Made by a program: the position numbers and the translations under genes. The notes beneath the pieces were generated by a model. That model searched no databases. It saw nothing but the letters and a program-made list of their open reading frames with translations, and was not told the DNA's origin. From positions 1-64,000 of the forward strand of contig CAJTSD010000012.1 in assembly GCA_910578795.1 (NCBI GenBank): a stretch of 64,000 nucleotides of DNA, written 5' to 3'. This DNA is from an uncultured Lachnospiraceae bacterium. GTDB taxonomy: Bacteria > Bacillota > Clostridia > Lachnospirales > Lachnospiraceae. Below are positions 35,594 to 48,200 of the stretch, one piece after another; the stretch's first letter is position 1, and each line of letters begins with the position of its first letter.

Positions 35594-37243
35594 ATGAATA
35601 AAAATCTTCTTTCAGGCATCATGGCAGGGTTCCTGTTCCTTCTTGCATCAGCCGCTGTCTGCGGGCTGCTTGGCACCTACATGCACACAAAGCAGAAAGT
35701 TCTGTATCTGACGCCTTTCTACTACGACACAAACGGTTGGGAACTATACACCATCACGGACGGGGTACGTCACACGATGCAGCCCGAAGAGCTTTTTGCG
35801 CTTGATACAAAAACAACCTTCTATCTCTCCCGCACGCTGGCTCAAAGCCTTGCGGACGACGGCTATACGTTTTTGTCCCTTGCAGCCGAACGCCCCTGCG
35901 CCGTCTTTTTGGAGAATGAACTGCTCTATACAACCTGCCCCGAAACCGCACCGCGCACAGACAATGTCGTATTTCCCGACTCCTATGCGCCTTTACCCGG
36001 ACGCGGAGAATCCGTGCGCTGCACACTGCCCGCGGATTATGCCGGCAAAACGCTCACAATCGCCACCAAACATATGCCAAGCGAATATGAACCCGGCTCG
36101 CCCCGTATCCTCCTGTCCTCTGAGGCTGTGGAAAGCGAAAGTTATATGGCGGGAGCAAATACAGAGCTGATTCCCGCGACGGGCTTTGCGATGACCGCGC
36201 TGCTGCTCTTTGGCATATGGCTTTTTGCATTGGTTCAGAAAGTCCATGCGCCGCGTTCTCTTCTGCTGATATTCGCGGCGTTCCTGCAAGCCTTTCGGCA
36301 CCTGCGACAGTACGATTTTCTCTCCCCCGCATCGACCGCAATGAATATTCCGCTTGCGCGCTATATTCCTTATATCGCTTTTGCGCTGCCCGCGCTTTAT
36401 CTGTGTATCGTGCTTTGGAAAAGCAAGAGCCATTTGCTGTTTTTTGCCGTTGTATTCGCGGCGACGGCGGCAAAGCTGACCACATTTGTCGCAGCGTATT
36501 CGTTTTGGGATTACTGCTCCATCTATTTATTAATACTCGCGGTCTTTTGCGACCTGCACAGGATTTTGCAGAGCACACTGAAAATCCACACGCAGCTTGT
36601 CCTGCAGACTGAGCGTTCCAATCAGCTTTCAAACATTCTGACAATGCAGAAGGATTTTTATGAGGCAAAGCAGATGCACGAACAGGAACTTCTCGCACTG
36701 CGCCACGATATGCGGGGGCATTTTGCAACGCTTTCGGCGCTGCTTGACAGTCACGATACCCCGTCTGCCAAAAGCTATCTTGACGGCATTTTAAAACAGC
36801 ACACCGAACAGACAATGGTGCGTTACAGCGAGAATCCCTATATCAACGCGGTGCTGCACAACTACGCTGCGCGTTGCAGGGAAAACCATATTCGGCTTTT
36901 GCACCACATGGAATCCCCCTGCCATGAACTGCCCGCAATGCAACTTTGTCTGATATTTAACAATCTGTTGGAAAATGCGGTGGACGCGTGCCTGTCCCTC
37001 CCCGCGCCAGACAGGAAAATCGAAATCCGGACTGTGGCACGGCAGAACGCTTTTCTGCTGCGCGTAAGCAACCGGTTTGACGGCACGCCAAAAACCGCGA
37101 ACGGACTGCCTGTGACCACAAAGGAGGGCGGCAGTCACGGCTATGGCATGATGAATGTCCGAAACGCGGCGGAACAGATTGGCGGCAGTATGAAATACTG
37201 CGTTGAGGACGGGCAGTTTGTCGTCACCGTTATGCTTCCATAA
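35594..37243 (+). CDS. GHKL sensor histidine kinase with extracellular domain
   Basis: This 549-residue membrane kinase has a signal-anchor helix (about 6-28), an extracellular beta-rich domain (about 30-190), six to seven membrane helices (about 195-322), a coiled coil, the phospho-acceptor LRHDMRGHFATL (His371), the N box NNLLENAVDAC (456-466) and the G box GSHGYGMMNV (about 514-523). This is the 10/11 (AgrC-like) histidine kinase class, which pairs with LytTR regulators. No regulator gene is adjacent, so it may feed the LytTR regulator at 54538. GAGG is 8 bases before the ATG. Confidence 0.9.
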   Translation: MNKNLLSGIMAGFLFLLASAAVCGLLGTYMHTKQKVLYLTPFYYDTNGWELYTITDGVRHTMQPEELFALDTKTTFYLSRTLAQSLADDGYTFLSLAAERPCAVFLENELLYTTCPETAPRTDNVVFPDSYAPLPGRGESVRCTLPADYAGKTLTIATKHMPSEYEPGSPRILLSSEAVESESYMAGANTELIPATGFAMTALLLFGIWLFALVQKVHAPRSLLLIFAAFLQAFRHLRQYDFLSPASTAMNIPLARYIPYIAFALPALYLCIVLWKSKSHLLFFAVVFAATAAKLTTFVAAYSFWDYCSIYLLILAVFCDLHRILQSTLKIHTQLVLQTERSNQLSNILTMQKDFYEAKQMHEQELLALRHDMRGHFATLSALLDSHDTPSAKSYLDGILKQHTEQTMVRYSENPYINAVLHNYAARCRENHIRLLHHMESPCHELPAMQLCLIFNNLLENAVDACLSLPAPDRKIEIRTVARQNAFLLRVSNRFDGTPKTANGLPVTTKEGGSHGYGMMNVRNAAEQIGGSMKYCVEDGQFVVTVMLP

Positions 37244-37289
37244 ACACTAAGCCAAGGCTGATAATAAGAATTGCTGCCGCTTTATTGTT

Positions 37290-38978
37290 TTATTTGCAAT
37301 GCACGGCGCATTCTTTGCCGCAGAAGGCGATTCCGTAATAGCTTACGTACTTATAGCCGTCATTTTTGAGGTCCATGTCATATTGTTTGTCCTCAATCTG
37401 ACGGATTGCCTCGTCCGCTTTTTGGTCCATTTCGTCAATGTCTTTTGCGACTTTAAACTCTACCACGAATGCTTCGCGGCTTCTGCGGATTGGTTTGATG
37501 AGCAGGTCGCTGCGCCCTTTTCCGCCTTCCCTGTTGGAGAGTACAATGTAGCCTTTGATGCCTGTCAATAGCCCTGCTGTCATTCCGTGGTAGTAGTATT
37601 CGTTTTGGTCCATGTAGCTGATTGTTTCCTCGAAAATGTCGTTGAGTTCCTCTTCCATTGTGGCACAGTCCTTCGATAGGACGGCGTTGTGGAGGAGCTG
37701 CATGTTTCTGCCTTTTAGCTGTTCGCGGAACCATTTCTGTATTTTCTGCTCGAAAATATATTGCACTTCCTTATTTGGAATGGCGAGTTCTGCATAAATC
37801 GTTGTCCCTGTCATCCATTCCCTTATTTTGCGGAAATACCCTGTGAAAAACATAAAATTCCAAAGATTATCGCCCTCGTCGTAAATTTCATTGTAGGTGA
37901 TGTCCTCGTGGATTTGTACTTCAATGGTTTCGCCTGCCAGCAGGCGTTCTATTTTTGCCTTGTCCTCGTCGTCGGCTTGGTCAATCAGTGTTTTTACAAT
38001 GCTGTTTGAGGACGTATTTGCCCAGTAGGACATTGGAAGCCAGTTTTTGTTTGGAAGCGCGTCATTCATGTATGTGATGACGCTCCATGGGTTGTAGATG
38101 TCGGTTTGTCCGAACGTATAGCCGTTGTACCAGTCCTTGACGGTTTTGTATTGATCGTCCATGTCGTAATAATGGCACATTTGTTCTACTTCGTCTACCT
38201 TAAAGCCGAAATATTCGTCAAAATTTTCACTTCTGATGGACACGATGCTAAGGTTATTTAAACCAGTAAAGATACTCTCCTTTGAAATCCGCAGGCAGCC
38301 TGTAATTGCGGCAAATTCGAGGCTGGTGTTGTCCTTTAATCCGCTCTCGAACAACGCTCTGATAAAATTAATCATTTCCTTGTAAAATCCGCAGGTAAAC
38401 GAATTTTCCAAGGGGACATCGTACTCGTCAATAATAACAACTGCTTTCTTTCCATAGTATGTCTCAAGGCACTGCGATAAGAATAAAATAGATTTTGCAT
38501 AATCCCGTTCTACTGCCTTTTCCGTCATGATTTCTTTATATTTTTCCTTTTTTTCTGATAATTCAGGGCAATCCAGCACAAACGCATGACGTTGAAATTC
38601 ATAAGCAATTACATCGGCAATCCCCAGATAGGACGTTTCATAGTCCTGCCTTTTTGCGTCCTTGAAGGTCAGATAGATTACGGGGTATTGTCCCATGTGG
38701 CTTAAAATCGCCTCCCCTGCGTCCATAATTTTAAGTCCTTTGAAAAGATAAGACCAGTCCCGCTTATTCCCCTGCCTGTCCTTGTCGTCCTCAAAATAGT
38801 ATTTGAGCATACTCATGTTAAGCGTCTTACCGAAGCGGCGCGGGCGCGTAAAAAGCGTGATTTTTGACTTGATTTGCAGTAAGTCGCGTATCATGGGGGT
38901 TTTGTCAACGTAGTAATATTCCTTCTCTATCATCTCAGCAAAATCACTGATTCCGATTGGTAGTGGTCTGTAATTCAT
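37290..38978 (-). CDS. AAA-ATPase-like protein with PD-(D/E)XK nuclease-like domain
   Basis: This 562-residue protein of the AAA-ATPase_like/DUF1703 group is present in many copies in gut Clostridia and Bacteroidia. The N-terminus LPIGISDFAEMIEKEYYYVDKT and the ATPase motif FTRPRRFGKTLNMSML (a GK[ST] loop) are typical, with Walker B VVIIDEYDVPL. The C-terminal part has GRSDLLIKP and FVVEFKVAK, the Asp and ExK residues of the nuclease fold. Biological role is unknown. AGGAG is 9 bases before ATG 38978. Confidence 0.88.
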   Translation of the reverse strand: MNYRPLPIGISDFAEMIEKEYYYVDKTPMIRDLLQIKSKITLFTRPRRFGKTLNMSMLKYYFEDDKDRQGNKRDWSYLFKGLKIMDAGEAILSHMGQYPVIYLTFKDAKRQDYETSYLGIADVIAYEFQRHAFVLDCPELSEKKEKYKEIMTEKAVERDYAKSILFLSQCLETYYGKKAVVIIDEYDVPLENSFTCGFYKEMINFIRALFESGLKDNTSLEFAAITGCLRISKESIFTGLNNLSIVSIRSENFDEYFGFKVDEVEQMCHYYDMDDQYKTVKDWYNGYTFGQTDIYNPWSVITYMNDALPNKNWLPMSYWANTSSNSIVKTLIDQADDEDKAKIERLLAGETIEVQIHEDITYNEIYDEGDNLWNFMFFTGYFRKIREWMTGTTIYAELAIPNKEVQYIFEQKIQKWFREQLKGRNMQLLHNAVLSKDCATMEEELNDIFEETISYMDQNEYYYHGMTAGLLTGIKGYIVLSNREGGKGRSDLLIKPIRRSREAFVVEFKVAKDIDEMDQKADEAIRQIEDKQYDMDLKNDGYKYVSYYGIAFCGKECAVHCK

Positions 38979-39152
38979 ATTAGTTTGCTCCTTTTCAAAA
39001 ATGCTATACGACTGCCTCCACAATGGTTTTGCCACCGACGGTTATAGGGGTGTCGTCTTTCCGTATTAAAATATCTCACGTTGTCCACCTCCGTTGTGCT
39101 TTTATCTATACTATACACGACTTTTCTTTTTCCCACAACACAAAAGCACAAT

Positions 39153-39198
39153 AAAAAAGGCAGCCGCTGTTCATAGCTGTCAGACTGCTGCCTTTTTT
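39153..39198 (-). terminator. Terminator of the 4707-residue surface-protein gene
   Basis: AAAAAAGGCAGC (39153-39164) and GCTGCCTTTTTT (39187-39198) pair across 22 bases that hold a smaller stem. On the minus strand it ends in TTTTTTATT, about 75 bp after the giant gene's stop. Confidence 0.85.
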
Positions 39199-39271
39199 GT
39201 TTTATTGATGCAATTTCATCTTCCAATGTCTTTTGCAGATTGTCTGCAATCTTTTAAGATTCTGTCGGTCT

Positions 39272-42200
39272 TTAGCGCTTCTCTTTTCGCTCGTCCTTTC
39301 TTCGGAATAAGATAATCAGCACAACCGTTACAATAATAACCAAAACCGCAAGCCATATGAACCAGCATATGCCTAAGAAGGTCGGGCAGATATGGCAAAG
39401 GCTGCATTTTGAACTTTTGGCTGCGCCGGCCGCCTGACTGTAGGCTATGGCGTAGATGGAGAATCTGTCTGTACTGATGGTGATTGTATCCGGGTTGTCG
39501 TCCGTGTCTGTTAAAAGGACTGTCTGTCCCTCGTGGACGCGGATAACGTAAAATGCCCTGTTGTCCTCCTGTAGTTTGGTCGGTACTCCGATGATGACGT
39601 CAATTGGTTTTTCTGTCGCGGTTACGGCATCCCAGTCGCCTGCACCTGTTTTCAGGAACATGGAAATGTCGATGTATCTGCCGAGCGCAAGCAGCGGATA
39701 TTCTTCGCGGTACTGCGCAAGTGCGGTTTCGATGGTTTCCTTGTCCTGTTTTGCTATGGTTGCCGAGATGTCTTTTACGTCTATGCGGATTTCGATGATT
39801 TCACCGTTATCCACTTGCTGTATCTGCTGCGATGTCAAAACGGCGTTTGCCGCCGCGACGGTGTCTGATACGCCTGCCGCATAGTCTTTGTCTTCGCAGA
39901 CTACGGTGACGATGACCGCGCCTTGTTTTTCCGTCTTTAGTATGGTTGTTGTAAATTCCGTTTGTGCCGGACTGCCTGTCGGAACAGGTTTGCCGCCGGC
40001 TTGAACGAGCGCGCCGTTTTCTATGGTCACGGAAACGGTCTGTGTACTTTGTGCATTGCTGTCCTGTGACACGGCTTGTTCCTGCCCTGATGCTTCGGTT
40101 GTTTCCGCCGTTTCGTCAGTCGGGTTAACGGTCTCTGTCATTTGTGTCTTGTCCGTTCCTGTGCCGTCGTCTCCCGGTTTCGTCTTTTGGTCCGTTCCTG
40201 TGCCGTCGTCCCCCGGTTTCGTCTTTTGGTCCGTTCCTGTGCCGTCGTCCCCTGGATTCGTCTTTTGGTCCGCTCCTGTGCCGTTATCGTCGGTCGGATT
40301 GAGCGGGTCAAGCGGATTGACAGGGTCGGCAGGTTTGCCCGGCTGCTGCGGATTTCCTGTCGCGGGATTTGAACCGCCGGAACCGGAACTGCCCGAACCA
40401 TCGGAGCCGGAGCCGCCCGACGAACCGCCGCTGCTCTTTTTCTTAACGCCTTCCACAGTCACGGTCTTGTCTTCCATAATATCGGTAATGGTATAGGTAT
40501 CCTGTGCTGTCAATTCTACCGTCACGCCGTTTACTTTCACTGCAAAGCTGTTTGTCTTGCGGTAGCCTTTTTTGAGCGCAAACGCAAAACCGAAGCTTTC
40601 GCCCTCTTTTACGGGCGAAGCGCTGCCGGATACGGCGGTGAGCGTATAGCCTGTGCCGCCCTCTAACGTTACGGTATAGTATACGGGAGTTTTTTCAACG
40701 CCCTCTACTGTCACGGTCTTATCTTCCGTAACATCAGTTATTGTATATGTATTATCTGCTGCCAGCTCCACTTTTTCGCCGTTTACTTTTACTGCAAAGC
40801 TGTCTGCCTTTTGATAGCCTTCGGCGAGTGCGAACGCAAAGCCGAAGCTGCCGCCCTCTTTTACAGGCGAAGCGCTGCCCGCCTGTGCGGTTAAGGTATA
40901 GCCGACGCCTTCTTCCAAAACGACTGCATAGCTGCCGTGGATTTTAACGGTCTCGCTTGGCAGGCTTGCAAAGCTTGTGTCGGTTGCGGCTTTGCGCACG
41001 ATGTACCGGGCGGGCGCAAGTCCTGTGAGTTCGCCGTCTGCGCCTGCGGTTTTGGCTTCCCATGTTTCGCCGTCGTCGGTTGATATTTCGTATACGGTGC
41101 CTGCGGTCAGCCCTGTGAGTCTGCCGTCCTGCGCCTTGGGCGCGGTTTCATCGACGGCTGCCACTGCCGGGGTCTGCGGTCTTGCAGGGATGCGGAGGTT
41201 CTGCGGCTCGCTGTCCATGCCTGGTATTCCGTAGCCGGAGCGGATAATCCTGTGGTCCTTGTCCAGCCACTCTTCTTCGATTGGTATGGTATCCTCCTCC
41301 TCCGCTGTATATACCGAGCTGACCGGCTCGCTGTTGTTCTCGTATTCGATGATGTACTCTGCGTCCTCGAGCAGGCTTGTGAGTGTCTCCTTTCTGTAAT
41401 CAATTTTCAGGTCGGGCTTCGGGTAGGGTATCACGTCGCCTGTGGCAATGGTCACGATTGCGGCTTTTCCTGCAAAATTTCCCATGCCACCGGCATTGCC
41501 ATCGGCATTGTCCACGGCTTTGATGCGCACGTGATAAACGCCGTCGGAGCCGCTGCCGCTGCCGGATAGTCCGGTGATTTCGGCGCCTGTTACATCGGCG
41601 TCGCGCCATTTCCATACTTGTCCGCCGTCCTCGGATATTTCGTAGGCGCGTCCTGCGTCAAGTCCGGTGATTTTGCCGTCCTTCTCAAGAGGATGGCTTT
41701 CCTGCTCAGTGCCAAGTACAGGCGCTGCCGGACGTGTCGGTATGGCTATGCTTTGCGCGGCGCTGTCACTTTTTGCGTCCTCACCGCTGATTTGCACGAT
41801 GGTAAGTGTCTTGCCAAGCCAGTCTTCTTCGATTGGAATGGTTCCGTCTTCGCCTGCGGTCAGCGCCACGCTGTTGTCAGCGTCTGTTCCGACCGTGATG
41901 CGGTAGGTTGTATCCGCGGTCAGTCCTTTGAGCGTTTCCGCCGTGTAACCGATTGCTGCCTGCGGTGCTGGCAGGGCTTCTTTGACTTTTATGGTCAATT
42001 CCTGCACTGCGCGGTTGCCTGCATGGTCGGCTGCGGTGACGGTTATGACCGTGACGCCTGTCGGTATTTTTTCCGCCGGAATGGTGAAGCTTACGTCTGT
42101 CACGATTTCGGTTTCATAATTGCCTGTCACATTCTGTGCCGCGCCGTCACCAAGCTGCCAGGTTACGGACGCGATACCGCCTGTAATCAAGCCGTTTATA

Positions 42201-45200
42201 CTGTCGTCGATTTGGTCGGTCACGCTTACCGTGAGCGCGGGCGCATGGTTGTAATATTCCTGTGAGAGCGCTATGCCTGTCGGCTGCGGCGCCTCGTCGG
42301 TCACATCGCGGTCTGCAAGCACTGCGATAAGGGGCGCATTGTCCTCAACGATAACGCCGTTTATACCGCCGCCGTTTGTGCCGATGGTTTTGGTGTCCGC
42401 GAGGTTGCCTACATTGTCGGCGCCTTCGATTGTAATGCTTCCCTTGAAGGTCGGCTCAATACCGATAACTGCCTCGTAATCCGCGCCGCTGCCCTGTGCC
42501 TTTTTGACTTCCGCCGTGCCTTTTATCGTATCCGCATTGCTGTCTGTGGGTGTGAGGGTGTAGGTTACCTGCGCGACGCCGCTGCCTGTCTCGGTTACCG
42601 GTACGGTTATCAGCAGTTTTTCCTTATGGATAATCCAGTCCAGAAAATTCTGATAGCCTTCATTGTAAGAGACTGTGCCGAAAACAGGTTTTGTGGTGTC
42701 AAGTCTTGCCGTTACCGTGGTCTCGGTTGTTTTCCCTGCCGCGTCCTGCACCTGGAAGGTGTAGGTATGCGCCCCTTCGGCAATATTGTCATATTCGTAA
42801 CGGAACTGCGGATAGCCGTCAGCGGATTTGCCGTCCTCGGCGCTGCCGCTGATGGCGCCTGCGGCGCTTTCCCCTAAGGTAACGTATGCGCCGTCGTCCT
42901 GTTTCACCGATAATTTTGTCACGTTTTCATTGTCCGCGTAGGTCAATACGATGGCAAGTGCCTGCGACCACTGTTTTTCTTCGACCTGGTTTGTCCTGCT
43001 GTTGTCTGTCAGCACCGCGGTGAGCGCGGGCTGTTCGTCGTCCTGCCATTTTGCGTAGAGCGTGATGTCGTCCTCAAGCATGTCTGCCGCTGCTTCGTCT
43101 GCAAAATGCCATTGGTTTGTACACGCGCTTTCCTGATACCAGCCTGCAAACGCGTATCCTGCGCGCGCCGGCTCCTTGGGTTTTTCGACGGTGTCGTGCC
43201 ATGCGTTGTCTGTTATCGGGGACACGCTGCTGCCGCCTTGAGCATCAAAGCTTACAGTGAGTGTCCTGCCCTCATTTGGCTCGATTTCCGCCGCGTTTCC
43301 GTGGGGCGCGCTGTCGGTCGCCTTCACGCGGAACAGCATGATTGTGCTGTGTGCGTTTGTCATTTTGCCGCCTGAGAGGTCACTGTCCTGTACGGCTGTC
43401 CATGTGGCGCCGCCGTCGATGCTGTACTCCATTGTGGCGTCGATGCCTGAAAGCTGTGCGTCATGTTTGCCGCGGATGGTTTCGTCCTGTTCAACAGTAA
43501 TGCCCGGCGCATCGGGACGCGGTGCAATTTCCTGTACGGCGCTGTCGCTGTCTCGCTGTGTCTGTCCGTCTCCTTTGCGTCTGACTTGCAGCTGCGTGCC
43601 GAACCAGTTTTCGCGGATCGGGATATTCCCCTGTGCGTCCGCGGTTACTGTTTCGCCCTGTATGTCGTAGGATGCGCCTGCGGTCAGTCCGGTGAGCAGT
43701 TCCTGCCTGTAATCGACGCCAACGACCGGCATTTCGGCTTGTGTCTTCACATGGACGGTCACAATCTTTATCCCCTCGTTGCCTGCCTGGTCACACGTCC
43801 TTATTGTGACGGTAAAGTCGCCGGTTCTGCCTTCGAGCGCGGTGATTGTAAAGTCATATTCTGTCAGCTGCGCGATGTCAAAATTGGCGCCTGCGGAATA
43901 TTCCGCTTCGTCGTTTATCTGCCATGTCACGGAGGCAATTCCCGCGTTGACTGCCGCCGTATCCGGTTCCTTGTCTTCCACATGGACGCGGAGTCTGGGA
44001 GCCGTATTGTAATACTCTGTCTCGGAAAGCGCAACGCTGTTTGTGCCGCCTTGTTCGTCTGTCGTTGTGCGGTCCGCCTGTATGGTGACGGTGGGCGCGT
44101 TGCTTTCCACGATAACGCCGTTAAGCCCTGTTCCTGCCGCGCCGATTTTCTTTTCGTCGGATATGTTTCCTGCGTTGTCGGCGGCAGTAACGGATATGGC
44201 GCCTTTAAAGTCGGCTGCAATGGTTATCTGCGCCGTTTTCTTACTTCCGCTTACGAGTATCTTTGCCGTGCCGGTTACCGCCGTGCCGGTCTCGGGCGTC
44301 AGGGTGTAATCAACCTGCTTTACGCCGCTTCCTGTCTCGGTTATCGGGATTTCGATAAAGAGGCTGTCTTTTTTGATAATCCAGTCCCAAATGCTCTTGT
44401 GCCCTTCCGAGAATGCCGCCTCGCCGAGGATTGGTTTTACCGTGTCGAGCTTTGCGGTGAGTTTGGTTTCTGTCACATTGCCTGCGGCGTCCTCCGCCTT
44501 GAAGGTGTAGGTGTGGCTGCCTTCTTCCAAATCCGTATAAATGGTTGTACCATTCGTATTTATGGTCAGTTCCCTGTACTCTTCGCTGCCTCTTTTTCCG
44601 TAGAGCTTTGTGACGCCTACGTTGTCGCTGTAGGTCAGGGTGATGGTGAGCGCATTGTGCCAGTCCTTTGCGTTTTTGCCGTCGGACAATGATGCTGTCA
44701 AATTGGGCTTCACGTTCTCGCGCCAGTCTGCACAGAGTTTTACATAGTAAACACCGTTTTCTACCTTCGTGCAATTGCCGGCATATTTCGTCTTGTCTGT
44801 TCCGAGGATTTCTCCGACGGTGTTTGCCTTTGCATTTTCCTGGTCTGTAAAGCGCCATGCCGTGTCTGCCGTACTGCCTGCCTGATAGCCGTTTCCCGTG
44901 TGATACCAGCCGATGAAATCATAGCCTGTCCTAGTGGGTGCGGCGGGCTCGGTCAGTTTGCTTTTATAGGTTAAGCCTGTCTGGTCCGCGGGTCTGTTCT
45001 GCGCCGGCGTTCCAGTGCTGTCGTTTAAGTCAAATTGTGCCGTGATGGTTCCTGCCTGGGAAGTAATCACATGTGTGCTCTCTATCCCGTGCGGATTTCC
45101 ATTGTCGGGCGTTGCCGTCGTCTGTGCCTTTGCCTTTACACGCAGCAGGAGATTGCCCTTTGGCAGGTTTTTGATCGCGCCGTCTGCGGGCACGTCGGTC

Positions 45201-48200
45201 CATGTACCGCCGGGGGCTTTGTATTCCCATGTCTTGCCGTCCGCGGCAATTACGAAGTTTATCTGCGCGTCTTCCGCGTCTTTTAATACTTCTGCCTCTA
45301 TATTTACCGTACCGGAATATGCGGGCGGGCGCGCCGAGACTGTGAGCGTCTGCGCATCGGAGTCCTGTGTTTGCACGCCGTTGCCTTTTTTCACGACGGA
45401 AATTGTTTTACCGCAGAGGTCAACCGCAGCGCCGCCTGTGACAGCCGTGGGCAGCACAAAGGGAATTTCGCCCTGTGCGTCCGTGGTGACGGCATAGGTT
45501 TTGCTGCCGACGGTAACCGCATATGCGGTGTTCGGGGACAGTCCTGTCAGGGTATCCTGCGGGTAGTTGCAGCCTGCGCCGGGGGTGTCCTCTTTTCCTG
45601 CAAACTTTATTATCTGGCTTTTTGTAGTGACATTTCCGGCATAATCCGTAACGCGGATTGTAACAGTGCATATGCCTGAGAAGTGGTCTCTTTGTGCATT
45701 TTGGTTGCTGTTCCCCTCAACCGGAAGAACCGCAAGATTTGAATTTGTTATCCCATAACTCCAGTCTGTTTTGAATCCGGTTTTTACACCATTGATGGTA
45801 TATTCATAGCTCCTAACTCCGGAACCAATTGCAGATGTAACATTTGGAATGTCACCTATAAATGCCCGTACATACTTTACTTCGTTTTTGTCGTAATAGT
45901 TATCCTCCTCTATCGAAAAACCACTAGAAGAATCATATCCATTATAATGAAAGTTCTTAACTATCGGCGGTGTAGTATCTACGATGATTTCTCCGATGTC
46001 GTCTATCGCCAAAATATTTCCTGCCAAATCGTAGCATTGGATTTCGGTAAGCGTCCCCCGCCAGTTGGGCTCCAGTGTTATCGGAACTGTCGCGGATTTG
46101 CCCTGTCCGCGCAAATCCACTTCCAAGGTCTCCTCTTTGATGGTTGTTCCCCTCCAGCTCATCGACGTCTTTTTATAAGTCAGCTTCCATAATCCGCTGA
46201 CGCTGTCCGCCGCGGAAATGCTGATTGTCGGCGGCTCTTTGAACACCTTTACGGGCGTTGTTCCGTCTTTCTGCGTAGTATAAACAGATTGCTGGGAGTT
46301 ATCAGCTACCCATATTTGTGTGGGTTCGGGGGTTATGGTAACGCTGCCGAGGGTGGGTTTGCCACTGTCGAATTGAAACGTTCCCTCATATATTTTCGAC
46401 TCATGACCTGCTGCATCAACTGCCTTATATCTGTAAGTATTGATGCCTTGCAGAAATTCTTCTTCATATATATGCAATGCATCTGAGGTGGAAGAAACTG
46501 GCTGCTCTCTCCATTCCCCATTATTCCACTGCACGCATATTTTTGCAGGCTCCACATTGTCAACAACGCGCCAATATCTGTAAGCACGTTTTGTTTCTGA
46601 AGCTTTTCTCCACCAACCATTCGATAACAATATATTACTATAATTGACGTTAATGGAACGCGGTTCCTCTATATCCAGCCATTTCCCCCAGTAGTGCTTA
46701 TCGCCTGTCGCCTCTGCGCCGATAGACGTATATTTCCTGCCTGTGCAGTTTTCGTTGACATACCAACCGTCGAAGACGATTCCTCTCCACTTGAGGAAAC
46801 CGGCGGGCGGTTTCTCTGTTATATCGTCTATTGTCGGTATGGGTAATTCAACTATCTGTCCGTAGGTGTACTTGCTTTTGCCTGTATCCTGACTGACGTA
46901 TTCGCCGCTTGTCTTTCCGTTGGGACTTTTCAGCGTATAGGTTACCTGATATTCATCCGCCGTCCACTTGGCATAAAGTGTCGTATCGGTTCTAATCTGT
47001 GTCTGATTGTCAAAATCAAATTCATTGCCGTTGGTGCACGCCGCGTCGGTGTACCAGCCGCCAAACGTGTAGCCTGTGCGGGTGGGGTCGGTCGGTTTGA
47101 CAAGCGCACAGTCCACTGCAGCGCTTGTGGAGGTACTGCTCTGCCTTGTCCACACGAGCTGGTTGGGCACTTCGCTGCCGCCCTGACTGTTGAAGGTTAT
47201 GCGGCGCACGTAGTATGTCCAGTAATATCGGCTGCCCCATGATGCGGGCTTGATGTAAATATAATTTGTCCCTATTGTCTTTGTCGTATAGCTTGCTGTT
47301 CCAGACTGTGCGGAAACACTGTTATGCGGTGCGAGCGTGCCAATCGGGGCGGTCTGTCCTGTCGCGGTCAGCTCTGCGCCTGACGGTCCGTAATTCACCT
47401 TGACTGTCATGGCAAGCCCGTCTGTCTCCGCCTGCGACTGCGCCGGTCCTGTAAGCGACACAAGCCCCCCTTTATAATGGTCTTTTTTAATCTCCTCGGA
47501 ATATCCGTCTTTCGTATTTCCTGCCGCGTCCGTTACTTTATAATACAGATACCATGTGCCTGCCTGTGTAAGGTTTGCTGTACAGGCGCCTGTCTTGACT
47601 GTTGACGCGGGTACGGAGGTCAGACCGGTTGTCGGTTTTGTGGTTGTATCGGTTACCCACTTATACTGTACGGTGTCAATGCCGCTTGGCACGCCGCCTT
47701 CATCTTTGTTTGCAGGGTCGGTAAATTCGAGTGTCACGGGAACTTTTGTGTCCGTATACCAGCCGCTCGCGTTCTTTGTCGCGTTGACTGTAGCGGTCAC
47801 TTCCGGTTTGGTTCGGTCTATCCCCTCTATCACAACGATCTTTTCGGTCGCATTGCCTGCATTGTCAGTCAGTTTGAAGGTATAAGTTTGATTTTTTTGT
47901 ATATTTTGGATTCCCACTAGCCCTGAAGTAACCGAAATCCAGTTGCCATTATCCTGCTTATACACAAACTTTGTCCTATCTCCCTCCATTGGCAAACCGC
48001 TGCTGCTGTTTCCTGCCGCGCCTTTTTCATTATACTGCGGCGTACCCGTATCCTCTGCAATTGAAAATACCACCATTCTAGTAGCTGCCCACTTTTTCGA
48101 CGGTGTCAGAACAGGGTCCTCCAGTGTCGGCGGTTCCTTGTCAATGTGGTTAACCACCAGCGTCGCGTCCGCCGACGCCCCGTTTTGGTCTACGACGGAC

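Noticed and set aside
40148..40290. Regular short repeats that might be a CRISPR array
   Set aside because: The repeats are contiguous without unique spacers, in frame, and part of a coding sequence.
43463..44692. 409-codon open frame on the plus strand, and similar long frames at 48146-49099, 52575-53198 and 28735-29538
   Set aside because: They lie antisense to the giant genes, have no ribosome site or family resemblance, are very Cys/Gly/Val-rich, and arise because repetitive Thr/Gly/Asp codons leave the complement open.
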